Shown here piece after piece: positions 55,701 to 63,425 of a stretch of 64,000 nucleotides of DNA. Origin of the DNA: Charina bottae. Taxonomy: Eukaryota; Chordata; Lepidosauria; Squamata; Charinaidae. Both the position numbers and the translations under genes were made by a program. The stretch spans positions 109,113,981 through 109,177,980 of the forward strand of contig JALMGJ010000002.1 of the NCBI GenBank assembly GCA_023362775.1, written 5' to 3'. The notes beneath the pieces were generated by a model. The model had not been told where the DNA came from. It did no database searches and saw nothing but the letters and a program-made list of their open reading frames with translations. The stretch's first letter is position 1; each line of letters opens with the position of its first letter.

Positions 55701-58700
55701 TGTGGATCTTAGGAAGTCCGTAGATGCAGGGGATGGCTTCTCCAGGATACAGACGGTGGTAGGTAATCCTATCGATGGAGCCATCATGTTCCAATTGTTT
55801 CAAACTGTCTATTGCCTTTTTCTTGTAATTGTTGGTGGGGTCTCTTTTCAGTTTTTCATATGTATGGTGATCCTCCAAAAGTGAGGTAATTTTATTGTGG
55901 TAGTCTGCAGTGTTTAGAACCACTGTACATCTTCCTTTGTCAGCAGGTAAAATGGTGATGGTTTCATCTTTGCTGAGGGCTGTCAGGGCTCTCCTCTCTT
56001 GGACGGTAAGGTTGGGGGGAGGAGGTTGAGCACTGGACAGAGCTGCAGATATTTTAAGCCGGAGTTGTTCTGCTTCTTCAAAAGGTAGGTGGTTGTTGTG
56101 GATGGCAGATTCTGTGGCTGTAATGAGCTCCACAACCGGAACTTGCTTGGGAGTGATGGCAAAATTAAGACCTTTGGCTAGGACATCTCTCTCTGGTTGG
56201 GTAAGTTCTCTGTCTGAGAGATTTTTCACCCACATGTTCTTTTTGTCCTCTGTGGTCCTGTTGTTGTTGTTCCTCCCAGCGGTTTCTCCAGTTCCTTGTT
56301 TCTGCTTGCTGCGAGAAAGAAGAATGTCAAATTTCTTAGTTTGCCTCTCCTTTGTCTTGTGATGCTGGGCCAGCTGTACTTTATTGCCAAGCTGAATAAC
56401 TCTATCCAGGATTGGGTCAGGAAGGGTGGCTGTGAGTTCCTGGTGAAGGCAGACTACCACAATAAAATTACCTCACTTTTGGAGGATCACCATACATATG
56501 AAAAACTGAAAAGAGACCCCACCAACAATTACAAGAAAAAGGCAATAGACAGTTTGAAACAATTGGAACATGATGGCTCCATCGATAGGATTACCTACCA
56601 CCGTCTGTATCCTGGAGAAGCCATCCCCTGCATCTACGGACTTCCTAAGATCCACAAGGAAGGAACACCCCTCCGACCCATAGTCAGCAGCATCAATTCG
56701 GTAACATACAACATTGCCAAACACCTCTCTACCATACTAGCACCTCTAGTTGGACACTCTGAACACCACATCCATAATTCGGAAGAATTTGTTTCCAAAG
56801 CAAAGATCCTGAAACTGGATACAGATGAAACTATGGTCTCCTTTGATGTGTCCTCCCTTTTCACCAGCATCCCCACCACTCATGCTCTATCCGCTGTCAG
56901 GAAGAGACTAGAAGAGGACAGCACCCTGGAAAGGAGAAGCCATCTCAACCCAAACCAGATCTGCCATCTTCTGGACCTGTGTCTTAACACCACTTATTTC
57001 ACATACAGAGGTGACTTTTACAGACAAAAACACGGCTGTGCCATGGGTTCTCCTGTGTCACCCATTGTGGCCAATTTATACATGGAAGAAGTGGAGAAGA
57101 AAGCACTCAACACATTCCAGGGAACGGTGCCCACCCACTGGTTTAGGTATGTGGATGACACCTGGGTCAAAATCAAGGCCCAGGAAGTACAGGCCTTCAC
57201 GGACCATATAAACACTATAGATGCCAACATTAGCTTCACCAGAGAAGACACCAAGGACAACAGACTGGCATTCCTAGACTGTGAAGTCCTCATTGGGACC
57301 GGTGGCAAGCTAGAAATAGGGATCTACAGGAAACCCACACACACAGATCAATACCTGATGTTTGACTCCCACCATCCACTGCAGCACAAACTAGGAGTCA
57401 TCAGGACATTGTCACACAGAGCAGAAACCATCCCCACCTCCATGGATTCCAAAAAGAATGAAAAGCAGCATCTGAGAACAGCTCTGCAGGCCTGTGGATA
57501 TCCAAATTGGGCCTTCACCAAATCTAAGTCTACCAGACCTAAAACAGCGACAGATAGGGCTGAGACTCAGAGTAAACGGAAGAACCTGGTCATTCCTTAC
57601 ATGGCTGGCGTGTCTGAAAAGATCAAACGGATATTTGGCAAACACCACATACCTGTATATTTCAAACCCACCAACACACTGAGACAGAGGCTTGTACACC
57701 CCAAAGATCAAACTCCAAAACACAAGGAAAGCAATGTAGTGTATGCAATCCAGTGCAGTGAGGAGTGCTCTGAACTCTACATTGGAGAAACCAAACAACC
57801 TTTGTACAGGAGGATGGCCCAACACAGGAGAAGTAACACCACAGGACCAGAGTCAGCAGTTTATCTTCATCTAAAGGAAAAAGGACACTCATTTGAGGAC
57901 ATTAATGTTCACATTTTAGACAGAGAAGATAGGTGGTTTGAGAGAGGGGTCAAGGAATCCATTCATGCCAACTTGGAAAATCCTTCCTTGAATAGAGGTG
58001 GGGGCCTCAGGCATAACCTTTCCCCTATCTTCCTTCCTGCTTTGTCTTCTGTGCCTAGGAAGATTAAGACCATTTCACAAGCTCAACAGCAGCAGGGTAA
58101 TCTTAACGATCCTCCTTTAGATGATAAAGGGACTTAGAAACAAACATCTCAAAAATAACCATGACCTAGCCCCAGGTGCAAGGTCACACAGCCAGCCTAG
58201 AAACATATTTAAGGATTCCCTTACTAACTTTACTCAGACTGAAGAAGCTCCTTGGATAAGGAGTGAAACGTTTCCACTAAGAAAATAGAAATCCAGTTGA
58301 CATGATTCAAGCCACAGTAATGTGTTAAGATTTCATCATAACTTCCATGTATATATAGGATTAGAGTTGTTTTATACTGAAATCTTGAGATCAGAGAACA
58401 AAAGTTTTTTCTCTCTTATCAACTAAACCTAGGGAGAAAAGAGAAAGTCATTCAGCGGTATGCATGCAATTAGCTATGCTTGAAACAGAGAAACCAGAAG
58501 TGTTTTGTTATTTTCTTGAGTCTGCTTTTTCAGGCTAAAATTTCTCTAGTCCTATTACATTGTACTATCTATATAGCATGAGACATAGTTCTTGATTACC
58601 ACTCCCAGCCTTCCCAAATCTAATCAGTTTCAGGGCACATATTATGACCTGTTCAATTTCCTGATGGACTAATTGCCTATCCCTTCTTTTTGCCTCCATT

Positions 58701-60694
58701 CCCCTGTTAGTAAGTATCATATGGTTAGGGTTTGATGACTAATCTGAGGTATATGTTCTTTTTCCTCCAGTAAATGTTGCCAGTTGCTGTTCTTGATCCT
58801 TCTACCCACTTCTATCAGTTGTGGGTCTTATCACCACTAAAGTTCCAGGATTGTTGGCTTTTACTCCCTGCTAATTGATGGAGGTGGAGAGAAGCTCTGC
58901 TTTGAACATGTGCTTGATCATTTCATAGCTGTTTAATACATAGTGGTTAAATACATGTTCTTTGTCCACACACAAAGATAGCAATTTGACAGCATATGTT
59001 GAGTTTCCCCCCACCCTTAATAGATACATGCAGAGGCATCTTGGTTATTCACATGTCCTTTGATATTTCTGTCTCTCTCTCACACACACAAACACTTCAT
59101 GCCCTTCATAGAGTAACGCAGACCTGTTTTAGTTGGGTGTTCTCTTCTTTCAGTTTCATTACATGTTTGATCTTCTGCTTCTGATTCTGATGGCCCAACA
59201 GCTTAGCATAAGCATCACTAATTTTGTTCAGTTCTTCTTGGGTCGCACCGTGCTCATTTAGAAGGGCATTTCTCTCTGCCTCATATGCATCTAGCTGTTG
59301 CTGAAATGCAAAGTATGCTGAATTATGATGATTAGCAAATCTCAACTGAGTCCCTGTTTGACCCAACAGATTCCACAAAATAGGAGGAGGTGACCTCCTT
59401 TTCAGTTGTGCCACCTCCCACACTATTCAGAAGGGTCCCCCAATCCTGATTTGGTACAATTCCCAATGATATAGGGAGAAGAATTGCTTTCCTGCCCGTT
59501 TGTGATGGATCAAAAAATCGTCCACCATCAGAATATATGCTGTTTCAAAAAAAATAATAACCAATTTAGTGTAGGAACCATCCATCAATTCAGGGCATTT
59601 GTGGTGTTAGAACAATGGGAGCATCCAAGAAACATTCCAGCTTGATTTTGGGGTTCCAAAGTAATAAGCTATTAAAAGCTGCCAAAAACCCATCAGTGCT
59701 TAATAAGGACTAACCTGAAAAGGCTTTACTTTATTATATAGGTCTTCATAGAGGACACGCCAAGTTTTAATATTCTCTTTGTAATCTACTCCAATTTTTT
59801 CTGTAATGGTTTTCCTAAAGATTAAAAAAAAGGGATATGCAATGAAGTCTTCTAAATACCTCTATTTAGGTAGGCAGCCATTCTCTCTGGGACCATATTT
59901 TCTTGGAGCACAGCATGCCAATTGATGGGGTAAGACAACGTTTTCTCTTTTGGAGATTTCTTTTTTTCTGATACCCTTTTGTCTGATACCTTCTCTACCT
60001 TTCCCCGCAGCTCCCACTCCCCAGAGTAGGATGACACAGGTTATTTTCATTTATTTAATATATTTATATTTCTCTTTATATGCCAAAGCATCTCAAAGCA
60101 GTTTGCAACAAAAGATCTGAATATCAGGCTTTGGAAATTCTGCTAATTTCTGCCAAAGTGCATAACCCCTGGACCCTGGAAGCAATTGAATGCCAGAACC
60201 TTTCCAAAAACAAGGCAGTAGGGGAAATGTTTTAATGCATGGAGCGTGTTAATATTGACTATACTCCACTAACCTTGTTTAATTTACATTTAAATTAAAT
60301 CAAAACAAGTTTTTATCTACTGTACCATCTTTTTGTCCTGGTCCCATTTTTGGGGAGTAAGATCAGCTACAAGCCATCCAAAGGCCAACGTCATGTCTTA
60401 GATGAAAAAAAAAAGTTGGGCATTCCTGTTAAAGAGCCCCAGGTTGCTCACCACTACTCTAATGCCTACTAAAGACTCAAATTCTTTTCTCCCAAAGACT
60501 CAAATTATTTTCATCTGAAGATCACATGCAAGAAAGCTGAAACTCACCTTTCTATTTCAAGTTTTTTGTTTAGTTCTTCACTTTGCTCCTCTAGTTTTGC
60601 TTGTAGACTAGCAATTTGCAGAATACTTGATTCCTTGATAATTTCTATTTCTGCATCTTTTAGTGCTATTGTTGCTTGAGTGTCAAGAAGCATC
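52740..60694 (-). CDS. HMMR: Hyaluronan-mediated motility receptor (RHAMM), 3' part: last five coding exons
   Basis: HMMR is a mostly coiled-coil protein of the spindle and centrosome that also binds hyaluronan. Exons on the minus strand: 60694-60548, 59814-59715, 59300-59124, 53224-53062 and 52774-52740, with GT-AG borders and consistent phases. Diagnostic blocks are [57 protein letters not shown] (start of the hyaluronan-binding and centrosome-targeting C-terminus) and [16 protein letters not shown]. The N-terminal exons lie beyond the right edge; no exon was found between 60695 and 64000. The intron 59123-53225 contains the 4.3 kb Penelope pair. No damage to the exons. Confidence 0.95.
53062..53224 (-). 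CDS. HMMR: HMMR coding exon (second from last)
   Basis: 163 bases: [18 protein letters not shown] then [19 protein letters not shown] and KTPFKE. Human HMMR has GIKHFDPSKAF at this place. Donor AAAGAAA/GTGAGT. Confidence 0.96.
53225..53987. other. HMMR intron, left of the Penelope pair
   Basis: Intronic sequence; nothing recognised. Confidence 0.45.
54001..56448 (-). mobile_element. Penelope-like element, left (longer) copy
   Basis: Outer border at the target duplication TAATGTGTTAA (53990-54000). A 39-base tail (54001-54039) is unique to this copy; 54040-55908 is the arm shared with the right copy; 55909-56448 carries 5' sequence missing in the right copy. Near the outer end (54089-54118) the minus strand has the CTGAAGA...GAAACG hammerhead-like motif. 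Both copies are 5'-truncated and joined head to head without spacer. Confidence 0.9.
54220..56460 (-). CDS. Penelope-like reverse transcriptase with GIY-YIG endonuclease, 5'-truncated
   Basis: An uninterrupted frame of 746 codons; the true start is lost at the junction (the first codon shown is GTG, not a real start). Order of domains: N-terminal part with [12 protein letters not shown] and [20 protein letters not shown] motif A ([13 protein letters not shown]), motif B ([19 protein letters not shown]), motif C (FRYVDDTWV near residue 418), a connector, then GIY-YIG (NVVYAIQC, about residue 614, and [18 protein letters not shown]) with an [12 protein letters not shown] block. This combination defines the endonuclease-bearing Penelope-like group. 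All catalytic motifs look intact. It is in sense orientation to HMMR and lies in its intron. Confidence 0.93.
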   Translation of the reverse strand: MVVCLHQELTATLPDPILDRVIQLGNKVQLAQHHKTKERQTKKFDILLSRSKQKQGTGETAGRNNNNRTTEDKKNMWVKNLSDRELTQPERDVLAKGLNFAITPKQVPVVELITATESAIHNNHLPFEEAEQLRLKISAALSSAQPPPPNLTVQERRALTALSKDETITILPADKGRCTVVLNTADYHNKITSLLEDHHTYEKLKRDPTNNYKKKAIDSLKQLEHDGSIDRITYHRLYPGEAIPCIYGLPKIHKEGTPLRPIVSSINSVTYNIAKHLSTILAPLVGHSEHHIHNSEEFVSKAKILKLDTDETMVSFDVSSLFTSIPTTHALSAVRKRLEEDSTLERRSHLNPNQICHLLDLCLNTTYFTYRGDFYRQKHGCAMGSPVSPIVANLYMEEVEKKALNTFQGTVPTHWFRYVDDTWVKIKAQEVQAFTDHINTIDANISFTREDTKDNRLAFLDCEVLIGTGGKLEIGIYRKPTHTDQYLMFDSHHPLQHKLGVIRTLSHRAETIPTSMDSKKNEKQHLRTALQACGYPNWAFTKSKSTRPKTATDRAETQSKRKNLVIPYMAGVSEKIKRIFGKHHIPVYFKPTNTLRQRLVHPKDQTPKHKESNVVYAIQCSEECSELYIGETKQPLYRRMAQHRRSNTTGPESAVYLHLKEKGHSFEDINVHILDREDRWFERGVKESIHANLENPSLNRGGGLRHNLSPIFLPALSSVPRKIKTISQAQQQQGNLNDPPLDDKGT
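56296..58137 (+). CDS. Penelope-like reverse transcriptase with GIY-YIG endonuclease, right copy, fused at the junction
   Basis: The open frame of 613 codons is a chimera. Codons 1-51 read the antisense strand of the left copy and have no meaning. From ADYHNK (56449) onwards the 562 residues appear identical to the left copy: motif A, motif B, YVDD (codons near 57148) and the GIY-YIG domain, ending in DDKGT-stop at 58135-58137. The N-terminal part of the polymerase region is missing, so a functional protein is doubtful although the catalytic motifs are complete. Confidence 0.92.
   Translation: MFLLAARKKNVKFLSLPLLCLVMLGQLYFIAKLNNSIQDWVRKGGCEFLVKADYHNKITSLLEDHHTYEKLKRDPTNNYKKKAIDSLKQLEHDGSIDRITYHRLYPGEAIPCIYGLPKIHKEGTPLRPIVSSINSVTYNIAKHLSTILAPLVGHSEHHIHNSEEFVSKAKILKLDTDETMVSFDVSSLFTSIPTTHALSAVRKRLEEDSTLERRSHLNPNQICHLLDLCLNTTYFTYRGDFYRQKHGCAMGSPVSPIVANLYMEEVEKKALNTFQGTVPTHWFRYVDDTWVKIKAQEVQAFTDHINTIDANISFTREDTKDNRLAFLDCEVLIGTGGKLEIGIYRKPTHTDQYLMFDSHHPLQHKLGVIRTLSHRAETIPTSMDSKKNEKQHLRTALQACGYPNWAFTKSKSTRPKTATDRAETQSKRKNLVIPYMAGVSEKIKRIFGKHHIPVYFKPTNTLRQRLVHPKDQTPKHKESNVVYAIQCSEECSELYIGETKQPLYRRMAQHRRSNTTGPESAVYLHLKEKGHSFEDINVHILDREDRWFERGVKESIHANLENPSLNRGGGLRHNLSPIFLPALSSVPRKIKTISQAQQQQGNLNDPPLDDKGT
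56449..58317 (+). mobile_element. Penelope-like element, right (shorter) copy
   Basis: The arm of exactly 1869 bp mirrors 54040-55908 without any indel by coordinate arithmetic. It ends at GCCACAG and is followed directly by target duplication TAATGTGTTAA (58318-58328). The 39-base tail of the left copy is absent. The hammerhead-like motif is at 58239-58270. Confidence 0.92.
58239..58270 (+). ncRNA. Hammerhead-ribozyme-like motif of the Penelope element
   Basis: CTGAAGA (the CUGANGA box) is followed by a stem CTCCTT/AAGGAG with loop GGAT and then GAAAC-GTTTC. Penelope-like elements are known to carry minimal hammerheads near their ends. One extra A next to the CUGANGA box weakens the fold. 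A mirrored copy lies at about 54087-54118 on the minus strand. Confidence 0.5.
58329..59123. other. HMMR intron, right of the Penelope pair
   Basis: No recognised element; a short CA run near 59080. Confidence 0.45.
59124..59300 (-). CDS. HMMR: HMMR coding exon (third from last)
   Basis: 59 codons, phase 0 on both sides: [18 protein letters not shown] to [19 protein letters not shown]. The basic Lys/His-rich end is the first half of the hyaluronan-binding BX7B region. Donor CAG/GTCTGC, weaker than consensus. Confidence 0.95.
59715..59814 (-). CDS. HMMR: HMMR coding exon (fourth from last)
   Basis: 100 bases: [19 protein letters not shown] then [14 protein letters not shown], like the WRLLYEELYNKTKPFQ block of mammalian HMMR. 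Acceptor TCTTTAG, donor CAG/GTTAGT. Confidence 0.9.
60548..60694 (-). CDS. HMMR: HMMR coding exon (fifth from last)
   Basis: 147 bases in a coiled-coil pattern ([17 protein letters not shown]). Acceptor TTTTAAG, donor AAAG/GTGAGT. Enters with one base of a codon and leaves with two. Assigned by frame and splice continuity with the next exon. Confidence 0.8.
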
Positions 60695-61121
60695 CTTAAA
60701 ATAAAGGAAGGGGGAAAAGAAAAATGAGAAGAAATTCTCAGTAAATATGGTTGGACACTAGCAAAGTTTTAGACTGAAAAAAATGTGCTACGTATTATGT
60801 CACAAACAGGCAAAAGGTAGGTCAGTATCTACCAATATCAGCAAACAATACAAACAATCCTAATGTCTAAATTATACTGCTAACATTAATATAGCTCAAG
60901 ATTCTGGAAAATTATCTTTGCAGAAAAAGACTATATGGTAACCAAAACAAATTGTTTAATTCCAAATGTTTGTCATGTCTTTTGGTAATGCACCCTTGTT
61001 GTTGGATCTAAATCCTAGGGTTTTTTTATTTGTTTTTCTATAAAAGCAAATCCTACAGTCCGAAATCCGCTACTCTCATGCTGGCCTAAATGTGTTTGTG
61101 CTATTGAAATTATTGTAGATA
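60695..61121. other. HMMR intron
   Basis: No further exon seen. The preceding HMMR exon must lie beyond the transposon and probably outside the window. Confidence 0.45.
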
Positions 61122-61614
61122 CCATATTTTCTGGCGTATAAGACGACCCCAAACTTTTCCAGTTAAAATATAGAGTTTGGGATATACTCGCCGTATAAGA
61201 CTACCCCTCTTCCAACGCACACCAAATAAAATTAAAAAAGCATCAGATTTGATTTCAATATGGTAATTTTAATTCAAATGCTTATGACATGCAGGTACTT
61301 AGCAGGAAAACTGTCACTTATAAACATAAGGCTGTTTGTCATCAAACATGTAAACATAAAACAGTGCAAGTGGATTAAACTTTTCCTAATTCACTCTAAA
61401 GCTGAAAGGAAGGATAAGACAATAAACCCATGGGAGCTGCCATGCTGTTTGTTTTCTAAGCTGTCAACCAAACTGGAACTGATGATGATAGGAGGAAGAT
61501 AACAAACAATAGAGAGAGAGCAAGTGCAGGGCAAGTCCCTGGCGAGTTAGCAACGCCCATCATAACTGCAAGCTACGGTATTTTTACAGGTTTTGCTGGT
61601 GTGACAGTTTCCCT

Positions 61615-62964
61615 TTAAAAGCCTTCAAAATCCTCTTGTTCGTCATCTGATATCATAAGTACATCAATGACATCTTGTGATACATTTGTAAGGCAGTCAT
61701 CGTATGGATTGAATTCCGTATCAGATGGTGTGGTCTCAGCTTCGGCTTCCTCTTCATCTTGCCACAAGTAGTCGTCTTCCATACCATCTAATGAATTTGA
61801 TATGCCACACTTCTTGAAAGACTTGATTGCTGTTTCTGCATCAATATAATTCCAGGCTTTTATGACAAACTTGCACAAAACATCCAACTGTGGAGCACGC
61901 ATGTTTCCTCCTTTTGTGAATGACTTTTCGCCGCTAACCATCCATTCATTCCACTGTTCTCGAATGCGATCTTTAAATGGCTTGTTTAGGCACACATCCA
62001 GTGGCTGTACCAACGACGTCAATCCTGCAGGAATAACTGCTGCATCTGTGTTTAGTCTTGCAAGCCTTTGCTTGGTGCTGGGAGTTAAATGAGCCCTGAA
62101 CATATCCCACACCAGTAGACTACATTTTTGACTAAGTCCACCTGGTTGCCTGCTCCATACATTATCAAGCCATAGCTTTACCCCTTCTTCATCCATCCAG
62201 CCTTTTTCATTCACATGTACAAAACAACCAACAGGGAACTTGAGTTTCGGCATTGTTTTTCTTTTAAAAATAATCATTGGTCTCAGTTTGGCGCCATCAG
62301 CTGTGCATCCTAGTACCACTGTAAAACTGGACTTCTCGTCCTGTTGTTTTAATTAAAATTGTTTTTTCACCTTTTTGATGGACAGTTTTATTTCCAACCA
62401 TATCAAAATTCATTGGAGTTTCATCCATATTTCCAATACTACTAACGCATAGCCATGTTTAGTGCGCTGTTGTATTACGTATCGATGGAAACTATTTACT
62501 TTGCTATCAAGATCTGCAGATAATTTTTGGGCAATTTTTGTCTTTTGCCTCAGTACCATATTATGCCTTCCCATGAATCTAGTACACCAGGATACAGTGG
62601 CCTTAAATCTGTTGCTGTGATCTGGGTTAGATTTGGCCCACTGAAGTGCAAACAAACGTATTTTATTTCGTGTCACTACATAACCGTTTTGGCGATGCTC
62701 ATTCACCATGTCTGCTACATGTTTTTCGAGTTCTGGCCAATGTGGGGTGCCTCTTCTTAATGCACACTTACCCCTTGGCATACTCTTTAATGCTTTTTCA
62801 TTTGCTTTCCAGTCCCGAAGAATCTTTTCTGTTACTCCATATTGTCTTGCAGCAGCGCAGTTATTATGTTCCATGGCAAAGTTTACAACTTTAAGTTTGA
62901 AACTGGCTTCATATTTCTTTCTTCTTGCTGGTGGAGCCATGATGGGGTTTTGACTGTTGGACAT
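61615..62964 (-). pseudogene. Pogo/Tigger transposase with two compensating frameshifts
   Basis: The N-terminal half (from MAPPARRKKYEASFKLK, near 62940) has a CENP-B-type helix-turn-helix (FAMEHNNCAAARQYGVTEK) and the second DNA-binding module (TRFMGRHNMVLRQKTK). The DDE part has NMDETP (first Asp, in a shifted frame), LLVWDMFRAHLT (second) and SLVQPLDVCLNKPFK (third). The frame shifts near 62440 and returns near 62320, so both halves lie in the same frame with about 120 bases out of frame and a stop at 62410. The acidic C-terminus (DDEQEDFEGF-stop) is typical of the family. Lies in the HMMR intron and is not a host gene. Confidence 0.85.
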
Positions 62965-63044
62965 TTGTATACTGTACTGTATGTACTGGTGCTATACTGT
63001 ATGAACAGGTACAGATACTGGTGCTGTACTGTATGTGGTACCCA

Positions 63045-63111
63045 GTATACAACAACCAGCCAATCACGGCAAGCGATGTACCTTACCGGCGATTGGCTGG
63101 TTGTTGTATAC
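63045..63111. repeat. Perfect 21-bp hairpin with 25-base loop
   Basis: GTATACAACAACCAGCCAATC at 63045-63065 pairs with its reverse complement at 63091-63111. It lies upstream of the Tigger transposase start. Preceded by two GTGCTxTACTGTATG direct repeats. Confidence 0.9.
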
Positions 63112-63170
63112 AAAGCCTGCTTGGATTGGTCAGCTCTCCCTGCCTTCCCAGCCCTCCCTGTCTCCAAGAC

Positions 63171-63425
63171 CAGGGGTCGGCAAACGTTTTTATGCCAGGA
63201 GCCATTTTGACATTTATAACATCACTGGAGGGCCAGGGGGTGGGGTTTGAGGGTGGGAGCCAATCGCGTGGAAGGGGGCGGGGGTTGCGGGCAGGAGCCA
63301 ATCACGTGGAAGGGGGCGGGGTTTGTAGGCAGGAGCCAATCGTGTGGAAGGGGGCGGGGTTTGCGGGCAAGAGCCAAATGCACGTACTGGGGGCAGGGTT
63401 TGTGGGCGGGAGCCTTGAAAACAAT
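63171..63425 (+). mobile_element. hAT-like MITE left end with GC-rich tandem repeats
   Basis: Starts CAGGGGTCGGCAAACG, then AGCCATTTTGACATTT, then four copies of a 38-39 base unit with GAGCCAATCGCGTGGAAGG and GGGCGGGGTTTGCGGGC. The opposite inverted repeat is not seen. The same end lies at 12488-12290 on the minus strand. Confidence 0.65.

Larger units (their letters stand above)
61122..63170 (-). mobile_element. Pogo/Tigger-type DNA transposon (one end visible)
   Basis: The left end CCATATTTTCTGGCGTATAAG follows a TA dinucleotide (61120-61121) and is repeated imperfectly at 61180-61200 (CTCGCCGTATAAGACTACCC). The transposase is on the minus strand. The matching right inverted repeat is not found up to 64000, so the element is either cut by the repeat at 63171 or continues beyond the window. 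Confidence 0.75.

Noticed and set aside
54465..56362. Plus-strand frames across the left Penelope copy (and their mirror images in the right copy)
   Set aside because: Antisense shadows of the long RT frame; each occurs twice only because the arms are inverted copies.
60695..61121. A further upstream HMMR exon
   Set aside because: No stretch has an acceptor, an open coiled-coil frame and a donor in the phase required by the exon at 60548-60694.
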